From Micractinium sp. NFX-FRZ (Eukaryota > Chlorophyta > Trebouxiophyceae > Chlorellales > Chlorellaceae), in assembly GCA_029339195.1 (NCBI GenBank), contig JAPTJF010000221.1, positions 33,680 to 97,679 of the forward strand: a DNA stretch of 64,000 bases, written 5' to 3'. A program made the position numbers and the translations under genes. The notes under the pieces were generated by a model. The model made no database searches, was not told where the DNA came from, and saw only the letters and a list, made by a program, of their open reading frames with translations. Positions 51,301 to 62,500 of this stretch are shown in pieces; the stretch's first letter is position 1, and every line of letters begins with the position of its first letter.

Positions 51301-54300
51301 GGGCAAACGTAGGCCCTCACTTTCGCCCCGCCGGGACAATGCCCCACCCACTGCCCCGCTGAACTTCCCCCAAAGGCACAACCCTCAAGCGCAGTGGCCT
51401 GCTCCCCAGCCCACACCGGCACACGCACCTCGGAGCAGTGCGCTTTGCGCTCCTCAGCGCACGCAGCGGCCACAGCGGGGCGCAGGTCGATGCTTTGGCT
51501 CTGGAGAGCAAGGGGAGCAAGATGAGGGTGTGCGGGGACTATGTTCGTGAATGCAGCGGGGACGCAGCACGGCACCCAGCCCGTCTCCCGCCACCCCACC
51601 CACTCACTGCGCCCCCACCCCTGGCCCCCTGCACTTGCTTGCATGTGAGGGCGCCCACTCGCAGCACATCCAGCCATGTCTCCCGCCACCCACCCTCCCA
51701 CTGGGGCCCACCATTCCTGGCCCCCTGCACTTGCTTGCATGTGAGGACGCCCACTCTGCAGCACATCCAGTCCCACTGGGGCCCACCATTCCTGGCCCCC
51801 TGTACTGTCTTATTGTAAAGGGCCCACCTGCAGCACATCCAGCCGCGTCTCCTCCGCCCTGCACCCCGCGCTCAGCTGCGGCCGATGCTCGTGCAGGCAG
51901 CCCAGTATGCGCTCCTCCTCCACGTCCTTGCAATACTCGTCCACGTCCTCTCGGCACGCCTCCGCCAGCGACACGTCATTCCTGCAGGGGCGGGGTCGAC
52001 AGGGTTCGAAAGCCAGGGTTTGTCCCCAGATGGGGTTAGGATGCATCTACCAGTGCTCCTGCACAGCCTCCTAGCAAGCTGTAGCCAGCGCCACTGCAAG
52101 TCTGCCAGCCAGGCCTGCCAGCTCAGCACCACCCTGCCAGCCCAGTGCCACCCAACACCGAAGCACCACCCCTGAGCTGCCCAACCCACTTAAAATCGCG
52201 CACACACACACACGCGCTGGAAGTACCGCACCTCTGGCCCGTACAGGGAACCCCACTTGCCAGCTCAGCAGCCAAATACACCCCAAGCCCTGGGTGTGTG
52301 CACCATCATATCAAAAGAGAAGACACCTGCAAGTGCTTGCCTCCCATGCTGCCCACCTGAAGTGGCGCACACGCATGCGTTGGAAGTACTCCACCTCTGC
52401 CTGGCACTCATCCGACTCGATGTGTCCCATCCAGTTGGTCAGGCACTGCAGCACGCTGCCCCCGCAGCCCGTCTTGCCTGCAGGGAGCATGGAGCGGAGG
52501 TGGCGGCGCAGGTGGTGGTGTATGTGAGCGTGGTGCAAGGCGGCACTTGTGACTCAGCAGACATCAGGGGGCAGCCGGCAGGCGCCCTCTTGCACTACCC
52601 CTCTCTGCCACCAGCCACCCCACTGCCAGGCACCAATCAATCCCCCCCAGTCACCCCACTGCCAGGCACCAATCAATCCCACTCAGGCACACCACTGCCA
52701 GGCATCAACCAATCCCCCCAGGCACACCACTGCCAGGCATCAACCAATCCCCCCAGGCACACCACTGCCAGGCATCAAGCAACCCCCCCCAGGCACACCA
52801 CTGCCAGGCATCAATCAATCCCCGCGAGACACTCACGTGCCAGCGCGCCGCATGCGTCTGGGCACAGCCGGTTGACGTCGTCGTTGCAGGCGGAAGCCAG
52901 CCGGAAGTTGAGGCGGTAGTCGCTGCTGGCGCGGACCTCGTACGCTTCCACAGCTTCCAGGCACTTCTCGCTGAAATCTTCCTCGTGCTTCTCTGCTGCA
53001 TGCTGCAGGCACCTGCAGGGCGTGATGGGCAATCGTGGAGGGCAGTTGTGGCGAAAGCAAACCTAAGGCTCGAGGCACTGATACTACCAACACATCTGCA
53101 GGGCGTGAAAGAGGGCAGGGTGGGGCGGCACGGGAATGGCAGGGGCGGGGGGACGTCGGCTGGGGTGGCATGTGCACAGTGTGCTCGCCTGCTCGCTGTG
53201 TGTGTGCAGGGTGCAACACAGCTCCTGCTGCGCCCCTGCCCGCTGCCTGCGCGGGCCTGCTGCTTGGCAGCCCTGCCTCTGGAGGCACCTGCCAATCCAA
53301 ACAGGCGCCCTACTCATTCCTCACTGAATCCCTACCCAAGACCCTGCCCTCCCCCGCCCCCCGCCACCCGTGTCCCACCTGATCACCCGGCCCCTCCCGT
53401 GAGCCACCCCGCCGCAGTGCTTCTTGATTTCCGGGGAGCAGGCCTCCTTGAGGGGCCAGTTGAACTCGATGCTCTCCGCCATGGCCACCTGCAAGGAGGG
53501 GTTTGAACGCTGCAGTGTCAGTCCGTGTCCGCCTCAAAGAAGATGTTTCATCAAGAGGGGCCACGTGTGGAGCTCAATGCTCTCTGCCCATGGCCATCTG
53601 GCTTTGCAGTTATGGAGGCAAGGGTGAGTGTGTGGTGTCGAGATGCACTTGAAGTGTGCCGAGCAATGAGGCAGCGCGACCGATCAGGGTGGGTCAGCTT
53701 CACGCAACTCCCACTGACCGCGCAGGCACCCAGCACGACCAAACAAAGACACAGGGGCAACAAGCAAGGCACCCACCTCTGTGTCAAACAGCTTGGCTGC
53801 GCAGTCGGGGTTTGTGAGCTTCTCCCGCTGCCGCCCCAGGCAGCGCAGCACACCGGGCGACCCCAGCGGCTCGCCGGCGCACAGGGCCTCCCGGTCGTGG
53901 GCGCACGCCTCTGCATGGGGCGGCGGGAGGGGGGGAGGGAGGGGGCTTGAAGCGAAGCGTGAGGGGTGAAAGGTGTATGAAACGGCGGCACCAGGGAGGG
54001 GGGGCTTGAGGCAAAGCGTGAGGGGCGCAGGTGCATTGAAGGGCAGCGGAATGGAAGGAAGCGGTTGAGGCGAAGCGTGACGGGCGCAGACTTGCCAGGG
54101 CAGGGCAACTGGGGTGAGTGGCACAGGGAGGCAGCTTGCTAGCAGAGGCGCCACATGTGGGGCTGCGGGGCTAGTACTCGCACTGCCAGTTCACTGGCAG
54201 AGTTGCTGTTTGCCTCCGCTCCACCCACCCACCTGCGCACCCACACAACACCATAACCACACATACACACAGACGCGCCTGCACACACCTGCCAGTGGGT

Positions 54301-57300
54301 GATTGAAGCTCATGCCGCGCAGGGTGGCTGCAATCACTCTGTTCACGCGGGTTGCGCAGGCGGGGTTGTGGATCTCATCGCTGCATGGATGAGGGGCAGG
54401 AGGGGAGAAGTGTGGGCGGCGGGTGTGCCATGTGTGTGTGCACCGCCCATGCGCCACCACATCAGTAGGCACTGCCCCCGCCCACTGCACGCACCCGTTC
54501 CCAGCGCTGTCCCCTGGCCCACACGCCCTCGTCCACTCTCCGCCGCGCTCCCCACATATACCCCACCGTGTCCTCCTTCTTCCTCTCTTGCTTGCTTCGA
54601 ACCCCACCCCTCCCTCCCTCCCTCTCGTGCCTCCCCTGCCCGCCCCGCCCCGCTCACCGCTTGTCTTGCAGGCACTTGCTTATGCCGTCCTCCTCCACAA
54701 TGAGGGGCGCCCCCAGGAAGTCGACGCCGGACACGATGCCCTTGTCCACGTTGCACAGGCGCGAGATATCGTCCAGGCAGTGCTCGCGGATCACCGAGTC
54801 GAGGCGGAAGTACTCTGCAGTCAAGGGATGGAAGGTCATTTGCGTATGCAGTCATGCCAGGCACAGGCGGGGGAGCCGTCCAGCCAGGGCTCACGAATAA
54901 CTGAGACAAGGTGGAAGTGCTCTGTGGCGAGCAGAAGGGAAGGCCAACCATTAGTTGCAGTACAAGCCAAGCCTAGCAGCACAGGCGGGGGAGTCGTCGA
55001 GCTCACGAATTACCGAGTCGAGGCGGAAGTAGTCTGCCATAGGGGCCCCTACCCCTACCCCTAACTTGCCCACTTAGCTCCACATTCACCCCCCTCCAAA
55101 CACAAGACCCCTCCCTGCCGCGCCGCCGCCTGTAGCATGCCCAAACCGACAGCGACCAGCACCAGCCACTCACTCGACCGCTGCTCAATCATCCACGCCA
55201 GCCGTGCCCGGCACTCGTCCTGGAAGCCGTCCTCCCACATGTGCATCTCCAGGCAGTCCTTCACGTTGCTGTCGCCTGGGGCCACTCCCTCGCAGAACTG
55301 ACAGGTGATGGCGGGGGCATGGCAGGGGGAGGGAAACAGGGGAGGTGAGTGTATGTGGAGGAAAGGCTTAATCTCCGGGCAGTCGTTCACGTTGCTGTCG
55401 CCTGGGGCCACGCCCTCGCAGAACTGACAGGTGATGGCGGGGGCATGGCAGGGGGAGGGAAAAAGGGGAGGTGAGTGTATGTGGAGGAAAGGCTTAATCT
55501 CCGGGCAGTCGTTCACGTTGCTGTCACCAGGGGCCACGCCCTCGCAGAACTGCAGGGTGGGGGGGCAGGGCAGGGCAGGGGGAGGGAAGGGCGGAGGCGA
55601 GTGTGTGTGTGGGCGAGGCAGCACCCCCAGGCAGTCCTTCACCTCCACACCTTCCCTTTTGCACTGCAGCATGCCTGCAGCAGCGCTAAGATGAGGGGGA
55701 TGTCAGCGGTTTGCTTCCGAAAAATTATCCTCTCTCTTTCATCCTACACCTCCCAAATTCTTGTGCCCCCCCACAACACCTTTTCTTTCGAGTCGTAGCA
55801 GGCCTGCAGCAGCCCCAGGCTGAGCCGTATGTCCGCGCTCTCCTCCATCTCCTGGCGGAACAGCTCCCGAGTGCACCGCCACTCCAGCGACCCCTCGTGC
55901 CCCACCAGGCACAGCTGCGGGGGCAAGGAGGAACAGGAGAGCAGGGGCATGGGGCGGGGCCGGCAGGAGGGTGTGCATGAGGCGGCATTGGGCGGCACAT
56001 GGCAAATTCGATGCCTCCAAGCGGCGCAAGCGGCGGCGTCAAGCGCCGGCAGCGTGGCTGCGCACCAGGGCAGACGCTCGGCAATTCAGAGCAGCACATT
56101 GTGCCCACATTGCAGGGAGCATGCTGCATGCGCGCACTACTTGTGCAAGCCGCGGCTGCAACCAACCCACACAAGCACACAGAGCAGCAGCAGGGCGCAG
56201 CGCACCTGCACCTCCCCTCCGTGCGGGTCTGCAATCAGGTCGCTGCAGAAGCGGGCGATGTCTGCCTTGCATGCGTCCACCAGCTGAGGGTCCAGGCGGT
56301 AGTCATCAGAGGCCGCCTGCTCCAGCTCAAACACCAAGTGCTGCAGCCATTTGGATGTTTTGTTTTTTAATTTCGGTTATTTGGGAGGTATCTGGGAGTA
56401 GTCAATCAGAGGCCGCCTGCTCCAGCTCGAACACCAGGTGCTGCATCGGGGTTTGGGGGACGGGGCGCGTGAAGGGCAGCACAGCCATGTTGGTGAAAAA
56501 TACGGGTAGGGGTGTTGCAGCCAGGGTTGGGGGACGGGGCACCCGTGAAGGGCAGCGGGGCCAAATCAGGGGGGGGAAACAGATACGGGTGGGGGTGCAG
56601 AGCTGGGTGTTGCAGCATGTCTCGTCTCGCACTCCCCTCACGTCTTGTTCCACAGCACCATGCCCTGTTGCTGGTTCCAACACAGAGCACCTCGCCAAGG
56701 AAGCGCCCTGTGCACCGGCGCACCTCGCACTTGCCCCGCAGCACCTCCCGCTTCTTGCGCAGGCAGGCCAGCACGCCGCCCTGGTCCTCCGGCGACACGT
56801 GGCTGCAGTACTGCTCAATGTCCTTCTTGCACGCCTTGGCTGCAGGCAGAGGGGAGGCACGCGTAAGCAGGGGGCGCAAGCAGGTTGCGTAAGCAGGGAG
56901 ACGTGCCACTACAAATTCCAAGGGCTGCTCATCGGACGACACATGGCTGTTACTGCCGAGTTTCCTTCTTGCATGCTCCAGCAGGCAGGTCGGTAGACCA
57001 GTATGCACGCTGCCTAGCAACAGGCACTTTGGCACTCCACCCACCAATAGGGATTCACCCACCACCCAATTGTGATCTTGGTCACCCACCAATAGGAATG
57101 TTGGCATTCACGTTTGAGGACACCACCTCCATATATGTGTCCACCTCATTCTGGCAGGCCGTGGTCAGCTCGGGGTGCAGCGGGTTGTCTGCAGCCGCGA
57201 GCGCCTGCCGCATCAGGCAATCCGCCAGCCTGCCCTCCCCGGGCCGCGTCTTGCTGCAAAACTGGCGGATACTGGACTTGCAGGCGCCTGGAGAACAGGG

Positions 57301-59154
57301 ATTTTGACAATTTGCAGGCCAGCGCGTGAGTTATGTTGGCAGACATGTATGTGAGTTTGGCCCAGGAGCGCCTGCAAGACCGCTGGTGCCTGTGCAAGGC
57401 CAAGGAGGGGCAGCACAGGTGGCGGGCGTGGCCTGGCAGGTGCCTGTGCATCTGGAAGCCGGGCTTTGAAGGCGGCTGCTTAGGGCGAAGGGGTGTGGGA
57501 ATCGGGACCAGGAGGTGGTGTGTGTGCGCGCGCACGCGTGGTGGTGGCGCGCGGCCTGACCATGCAACAGACAGTGCGCTCAGGCGTGGGGGCAGGCAGT
57601 GCGCAAAAGTGCATGCACAAGCCCGGCAGTATGGCAGCAGCAACTGGCATGAGATGAAGGTGGTGGTCTGTCCCCGCCCGCATGGCAGGCGCTGCGCAAG
57701 CCCCATGCTGCAGGCGCCAGCAATGCCGCACTGCCCAGCCAGCCACCCAGGCCTCAGCGAGCGCTACTTGTCGCACCCGTCACCAGCAGGGTGCTGCCCC
57801 CCTCTCCTCCCCCCGCCATGCCCTCCTCTCTGCGTCCCCCACGAGCCCCGCGCCCGCTCCTCTCCCACCGCCCTCCCCTTATTTACCCTCTCTCCTCCCA
57901 CCCTCCTGCCACCGCCACATACCACCGCCAATGCAAAAACCACCCACATCAACCCACCATTGAGCGGTATGTCGTCATCCCCGCCTGGCAGCTCTGCAGG
58001 CTTGGCCTGGGCGATGAGGCTGGACACCACCTTCTTGCGCTTCCCCCGCTGCTGCGCCTCCACCGCTTCCTGCGCAGGGGGTGGGTGGTTGAGTGGGGGG
58101 GGGGGTGAGGGCACACAGCTTTCTCGGCTCCTCGGGGCCAATTCTGTCATGCTCATCCAGGGATCACCACTTGGCAATGGCGCAATCGCTGAAGCGAACC
58201 CGGACAAGCACCCAACACGTCCTCCTTTCACCTTGACAGCATTCTCCAGCTCCTCATCGGTGTGGGCCACAATTTCAGGCCCATCAACCGCCACATCAGC
58301 ACCCGCACCGCTATCCTCCCCCTCCTCATCATCCTCGGCAGCAGCCGCCTTGGCACCAGTTGCACCCGTGGCGGTGGCAATGCCGGCCTTGGAGGCAGCA
58401 GTGCCGGCGGCAGCGGCCGCAGTGCCGCCACCTGCTGTGCCGGCGCGCGCGTCCTTGGCTGCCGCTGCGGCGCTGGCGGCAGCCGCGGTGGTGCCAGCCA
58501 CTGGCTTGCCGCCTGCGGTCGCTGCAGCATCATCATCATCATCCTGTGCACCTGCAGCGCCACCGCCACCGCCAGCTGCCTTCTTGGTGTCCGCCCCTGC
58601 TCCTGCACCGTCGGCGTCGGCGCCACCCGCAGCCGCAGAATTTGCAGCGCCGCCTCGAGTGGTGCCAGCAGCTGCTTTGGTTGCTGTATCAGTGGCTCCG
58701 GTGTCTGTTGCGCCAGCACCCGCATGCTTGGCCGCTGCCGAGGCGCCAGGCGCGGTGGTGCTGGCAACAAGCTTGGCGCCGCCAGTGCTGGTGTCCCCAC
58801 CAGCGGTCAGGGCCTCACCCGTTGCGCCTGGCAGCTGCTTGCCTGTATCAATTGACACACCACCGCCACCAGCTGCCTGCTTGGATGCTGCTGCAGTGGC
58901 ACCGGGTGCGGCGGTGCCCGCTACATGCTTGCCGCCGGTGGTGGCGGTGGTGGTGGTGGCACCACCCGTGCCAACACCTTTCTCGGCCGCCTGTGCCGCT
59001 GCTCCTGGGGATTGTGCGACCACCGCGGCCGCCAGCAGCAGCGCCAGCAGCAGGTCCTGCAAGGACGGCAGGGGCGGGGTTCGCAGGGTTTAGAGGCCGC
59101 CCGCTGTCGCAGCAGGCACACCCACGCCCCAGCTGTCCATCTCACCCTTCTCAT
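48387..59154 (-). CDS. GLG1: GLG1/MG-160-like cysteine-rich Golgi membrane protein
   Basis: 21 exons in transcript order: 59154-59146, 59056-58232, 58069-57958, 57287-57090, 56839-56724, 56340-56206, 55914-55780, 55297-55174, 54814-54658, 54380-54289, 53910-53777, 53488-53379, 53012-52837, 52477-52357, 51981-51828, 51500-51429, 51004-50875, 50418-50314, 49984-49884, 49502-48905, 48640-48387; 1285 aa. It has a signal peptide (about 1-26), an Ala/Gly/Thr/Asp-rich lumenal region (27 to about 278), then some 15 cysteine-rich GLG1 repeats of about 55-60 residues (for example ACKKDIEQYCSHV, ACKADIARFCSDL, ACREDVDEYCKDV, ACTADVGRHCVEA). A membrane span (about 1210-1237) and a tail of about 48 residues with RRY motifs follow. 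Animal GLG1 is a type I Golgi sialoglycoprotein binding growth factors and ligands; the algal role is unknown. Many introns hold copies of the next exon's start. Confidence 0.88.
51081..51285 (-). repeat. Three intronic copies of the GLG1 exon 17 5' end with acceptor
   Basis: The sequence around 50987-51015 (GCGCCCTTGTCGGCGCGCAC, then CTGCCAGG on the plus strand) recurs at about 51081-51110, 51184-51210 and, more diverged, 51258-51285, spaced roughly 75-105 bp apart inside intron 16. Confidence 0.75.
51655..51772 (-). repeat. Two intronic copies of the GLG1 exon 15 3' end
   Basis: Plus-strand CGCCCACTCGCAGCACATCC (51651 onward) and CGCCCACTCTGCAGCACATC (51750 onward) repeat the exon 15 end and donor (51821-51840). 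The spacer, including GGGGCCCACCATTCCTGGCC, is also repeated. Confidence 0.8.
52612..52827. repeat. Minisatellite, six 36-bp units
   Basis: Units begin CAGGCACACCACTGCCAGGC and continue ATCAACCAATCCCCC. Starts at 52612, 52648 and 52684 confirm an exact 36-bp period. It lies in GLG1 intron 13, ending just beside the exon 13 donor at 52836. Confidence 0.85.
54893..55042 (-). repeat. Two intronic copies of the GLG1 exon 9 5' end with acceptor
   Basis: The start of exon 9 (plus strand CGAGTCGAGGCGGAAGTACT then CTGCAG, 54795-54820) is echoed near 54893-54925 (diverged) and 55006-55042 (close), with about 110 bp between copies, all in intron 8. Confidence 0.8.
55257..55690 (-). repeat. 124-bp tandem array carrying the GLG1 exon 8 start
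   Basis: Units start near 55257, 55381, 55505 and 55633 (periods 124, 124, 128). The first contains the true 5' part of exon 8 (FCEGVAPGDSNVKDC). The next two encode FCEGVAPGDSNVNDC behind their own CAG acceptor. The fourth is diverged (CKREGVEVKDCLG). The upstream copies lack a clear in-frame donor at the equivalent place. Confidence 0.85.
56402..56446 (-). repeat. Intronic copy of the GLG1 exon 6 5' end with acceptor
   Basis: On the minus strand an ATGCAG acceptor is followed by codons HLVFELEQAASD and then a stop, duplicating the beginning of exon 6 (56340 downward) about 96 bp away in intron 5. Confidence 0.85.
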
Positions 59155-59500
59155 CGTTCCCAGTGAGCGCTCAGCTCTTGAACGCATACATTCAAGTCAG
59201 GCCCAAGTTTGGCGGTGCGGAGCCCTGTGCTGAAATTGTGCGCGAACAATCAATGCGAGCGCAAACAATTGAATGGCAAGCGTGAAGGCGCCCCTTTCAC
59301 AGAGGGCCTCTTGCCTGCCTGGCGGCGGCGCCGCGGTGCCGCCCGTGCCACCTCATCCGAAAGATTGCATCTTTGTTGTGATCTCGTGGCTGCTCAGAGA
59401 GCTGTGCAAATGACGACAGTCCAAAAAACGGTGCTCAATAATGTGCAATAAATGGGCGCCGAGCAGACGTGCAAGGGGCAGACAACCGATGGAAGCACGG
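59155..59500. other. Intergenic: GLG1 promoter and GT90 3' end
   Basis: 346 bp between the GLG1 start and the GT90 stop, both minus strand. It is AT-richer, with ACAATCAATGCGAGCGCAAA around 59247. Nothing else is recognised. Confidence 0.4.
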
Positions 59501-62500
59501 TCACCGCTGCCCGCCGGCCCCGCCTCCTCCCACCCCCGTTGGGTCGCCGCTACCCAAAACCTTGCCACCGCTGCCTGCACCGTCGCTGCTGCCATCACTG
59601 CCCTTCTGGTTCTTGGCACCACCGCCGCTGCCGCTGCTGCTGCCGCCTCCCTGCTCCAGCTCCAGCTGCCGTGCCGTCTTGGGCAGGAAGTACAGCTCAG
59701 CGTACCGCTGCAGAAAGAGGCAGGGAAAGCGGCGCACAGCAGGGGAAAAGAGGATGAAATCCAAGCCAGGGACGACTCTGCGCTTTGAAACAGACAAACG
59801 GGCATCGTGCTGCACCCTGCCTAGTAGGGAGCTTCAAACTCCGGCGTAAGTCAAAAGAGGCCAGGCCCACGAGGCATGCTCAGGCGCTGCTGCACGGCCC
59901 GCCGTGCTTGCCTTGACTACAGCACCCGCCCCACCCCGCCCCACCTGCAGCGCCCCCAGCCAGTAGCAGTGCAGCGCCTCCATGGTCAGCTGCTCCCGCA
60001 CAAACTCCTGGCCCTGCCGTGGGATGGGCGGCTGGTAGTCCAGGTTGATGGTGCGCTGCACCACCTCCTTGATGATCGGGGCTGCAGGGGGGTCAAGTAA
60101 GGTGCGTGTTTTGAGGAATTTGCCGTCCAGTGTTGAGCTTCAAGCTTTGTTGCATGACATCTCCGCAGCACACCCCTCCCAGCTCTGAGCCCTCATGCGC
60201 CACGGCAGTTTCCCACCCAGCCATAAGCCCCATCCCAGGTGCCTGTGCAGGTTGGGTTACTTGTCAGGCGTCCACCCATCAGCCAAGTGATCCTCACCCT
60301 TCCCGCACTTCTTGCCTCCCCCACACGCTCACCAGTGAAGTTCCGGAACATGTCTGGGTCCACCCCGTCATGCCGCGCCGGCAGCTTGATCACATGTTGC
60401 TGGTCCTGCAGCGGTGAACAGGCAGGGCAGGCACGTTAACCACGGTGCAAGGTACGGGCAATTGGCGTGCTGCACCAAGACAGGTGCTGCACCAAGGCAG
60501 GCGCCCTGCAGGGCTGTGCATGCAAGGATGTGACTGCCAGCACCGTATGGATCCCCTCCCTCACTGAACTTACCACCAAGGCTGGCTCAAAGAACTCCTT
60601 GTAGGTGGACTCAAACTTGAACACCATGGAACCGCAGGCCAGCTTGTACTTGAGGGCTGCAGGTGTGTGCGGATGCAGGGGCCAGGGGGTCACGCGGGGT
60701 GGGGTTGGGGCACGGGAGGCCATACAAGGGACGTACGAGGCCACATTGTAAATGAGGCATGTAAGTGAGGGCGAGGAACGTGGGGTTCGTACCGTTCAGG
60801 GCATGCCCTCTCAAATCCCTGCCTTCCGACCTGCTTTGCCTCACGCCTGCTGCGCTGATGCCCTGCACCGCCCCGCTCACCACCGCTGTAGCTGAACCCC
60901 GCTGTGTGGATCAGGTACTTGTAGTCGCACTGCCCATCCAGCCAGACAAAGTTGTCGTGCTTGCTGATGGCCTGGCCCTGCAGGAGTGTGCAGCGGGCAC
61001 AGCAGGTGCAGCAGCTTCAGTGAGGTCAGGCCCACAGCCAACACACAAAGCTGGTTGTCACGGCATGTTTGGCACGGCATGGCCCTGCAGGAGCAGGCAC
61101 AGCAGGCACAGCTGGCCGCGGGAGCACGTGTTTGATAGCTAACCACATGTGCCATCATCATGCTTGGTTCCGCCTGCCTGGTTCCTGCTGAAGCGTTTGC
61201 TTCACCTTGTGCCACCCTGATCAGGCGTGCCCTCACCTGCTTGACTTGCACAAAGCCGGTGTCCTGGATGTCCAGCTCGCACCCAAAGGCCTCCTTGGAG
61301 CTCAGGGGGGCTGCACCACATGTGGAGCAGCGGGGCAACTTGGGTTAACATTGAAGGTGGCAGGCGTTGGGTGAACATTTACAGGTCACAGCATGGGGCC
61401 CGGCAGGGCTTGACGTTGCATGGGGCAGCAGCGAGGCACGCACCCAGAAGATGGTGTGTGGCGGGTAAGCGACACTACACACCCACTCTGCCTCCCATGC
61501 CGCAGCCTTCCTGCTTGTCAAGCCCATATCCGCCAATTATATCCCAGGAACATCCACCCCACCTGCCCACCCCCCGCCCCACCTGAGCCATTGTCGTAGC
61601 TCTGCAGCAGGGGCATGAGCCCCCGGCGGGGCCCCACCTTCCAGTTGGAGCGGTGGAACAGCTCGGAGTGGCGCTCGTGCCAGGCAAGCATGTCGCTCTT
61701 GTGCTGGAGCAGCGACTGCATGGGGGCGGGAGGGTGAGGGAGTAAAGAACATGAGAAAGAGAGACAGCAGGAGGGATGTGGGCCCAGGAGAGCATGTCGC
61801 TCTTGTGCTGGCTGTGCCACAGGTGCGTCACATAAGCCACAGGCCTGCTGTGCCTGCTGTGCCAAGCAAGCACGTGTTCACACCCCACACGGCGGGGCCA
61901 GCTGCTTCTTATGTTCCCCTCACACAAACCCGTATCCCCCCAACAGCGCCCCCACGCACACACCTGGATGGCTGGCCAGCTGCTGTTCTGGTACCGGGCC
62001 TCAGGGTAGCAGTAGTATGTGAAGTCGGGGACCGGGATGTCGGTGTGCGCGTCGTCTGCAAGGGAACAGGCCGTCGCAAGTTGACCAGTGTCATTTGTAT
62101 GAGCAGCAGTGTGTGAAGAAGGGCACCGGGGTGTTGGTGCGCGCGTCATGCGCCGAAGTGTTGGGGGGGCGGCGGAAGTAGAAGGTCTAGCGAAGGCCAC
62201 CCCCCACGTGACTAGCGTACATGCCATCCCTATTCTGCACACACCCCAGGCCCCTCCCTCTACCCTGCCTGCACCAGATCACCACTGCTGCGCCGCATGT
62301 GGCGCATTCTTAATCAAGCCCCGCACCCATCCCCCCGCCCAGCACAAGCCCACCCACCCACCCGTGCACATCGCAAACGCTGGGACCTTGTTCTTCTGCG
62401 CCCGCCACGTCACCCCAAAGTCTTCGGTCTCCACAATAAAGTGCATCTCCCGCCCCGCCAGCAGCGCCTTCAACTCCTCCTGGTGCACCTCCACCGCATC

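Noticed and set aside
57764..59062. 432-codon minus-strand ORF as a stand-alone secreted protein
   Set aside because: Its first codon at 59062 is TTG, not ATG. The hydrophobic start is joined to a 9-nt ATG exon at 59154-59146, and the tail runs into intron sequence after 58232.
57333..59093. 586-codon plus-strand ORF opposite GLG1 exons
   Set aside because: It is the antisense shadow of the low-complexity GLG1 exon 2 and intron 3. The residues are simple Pro/Ala strings with no domain, and the minus strand has a coherent spliced gene.
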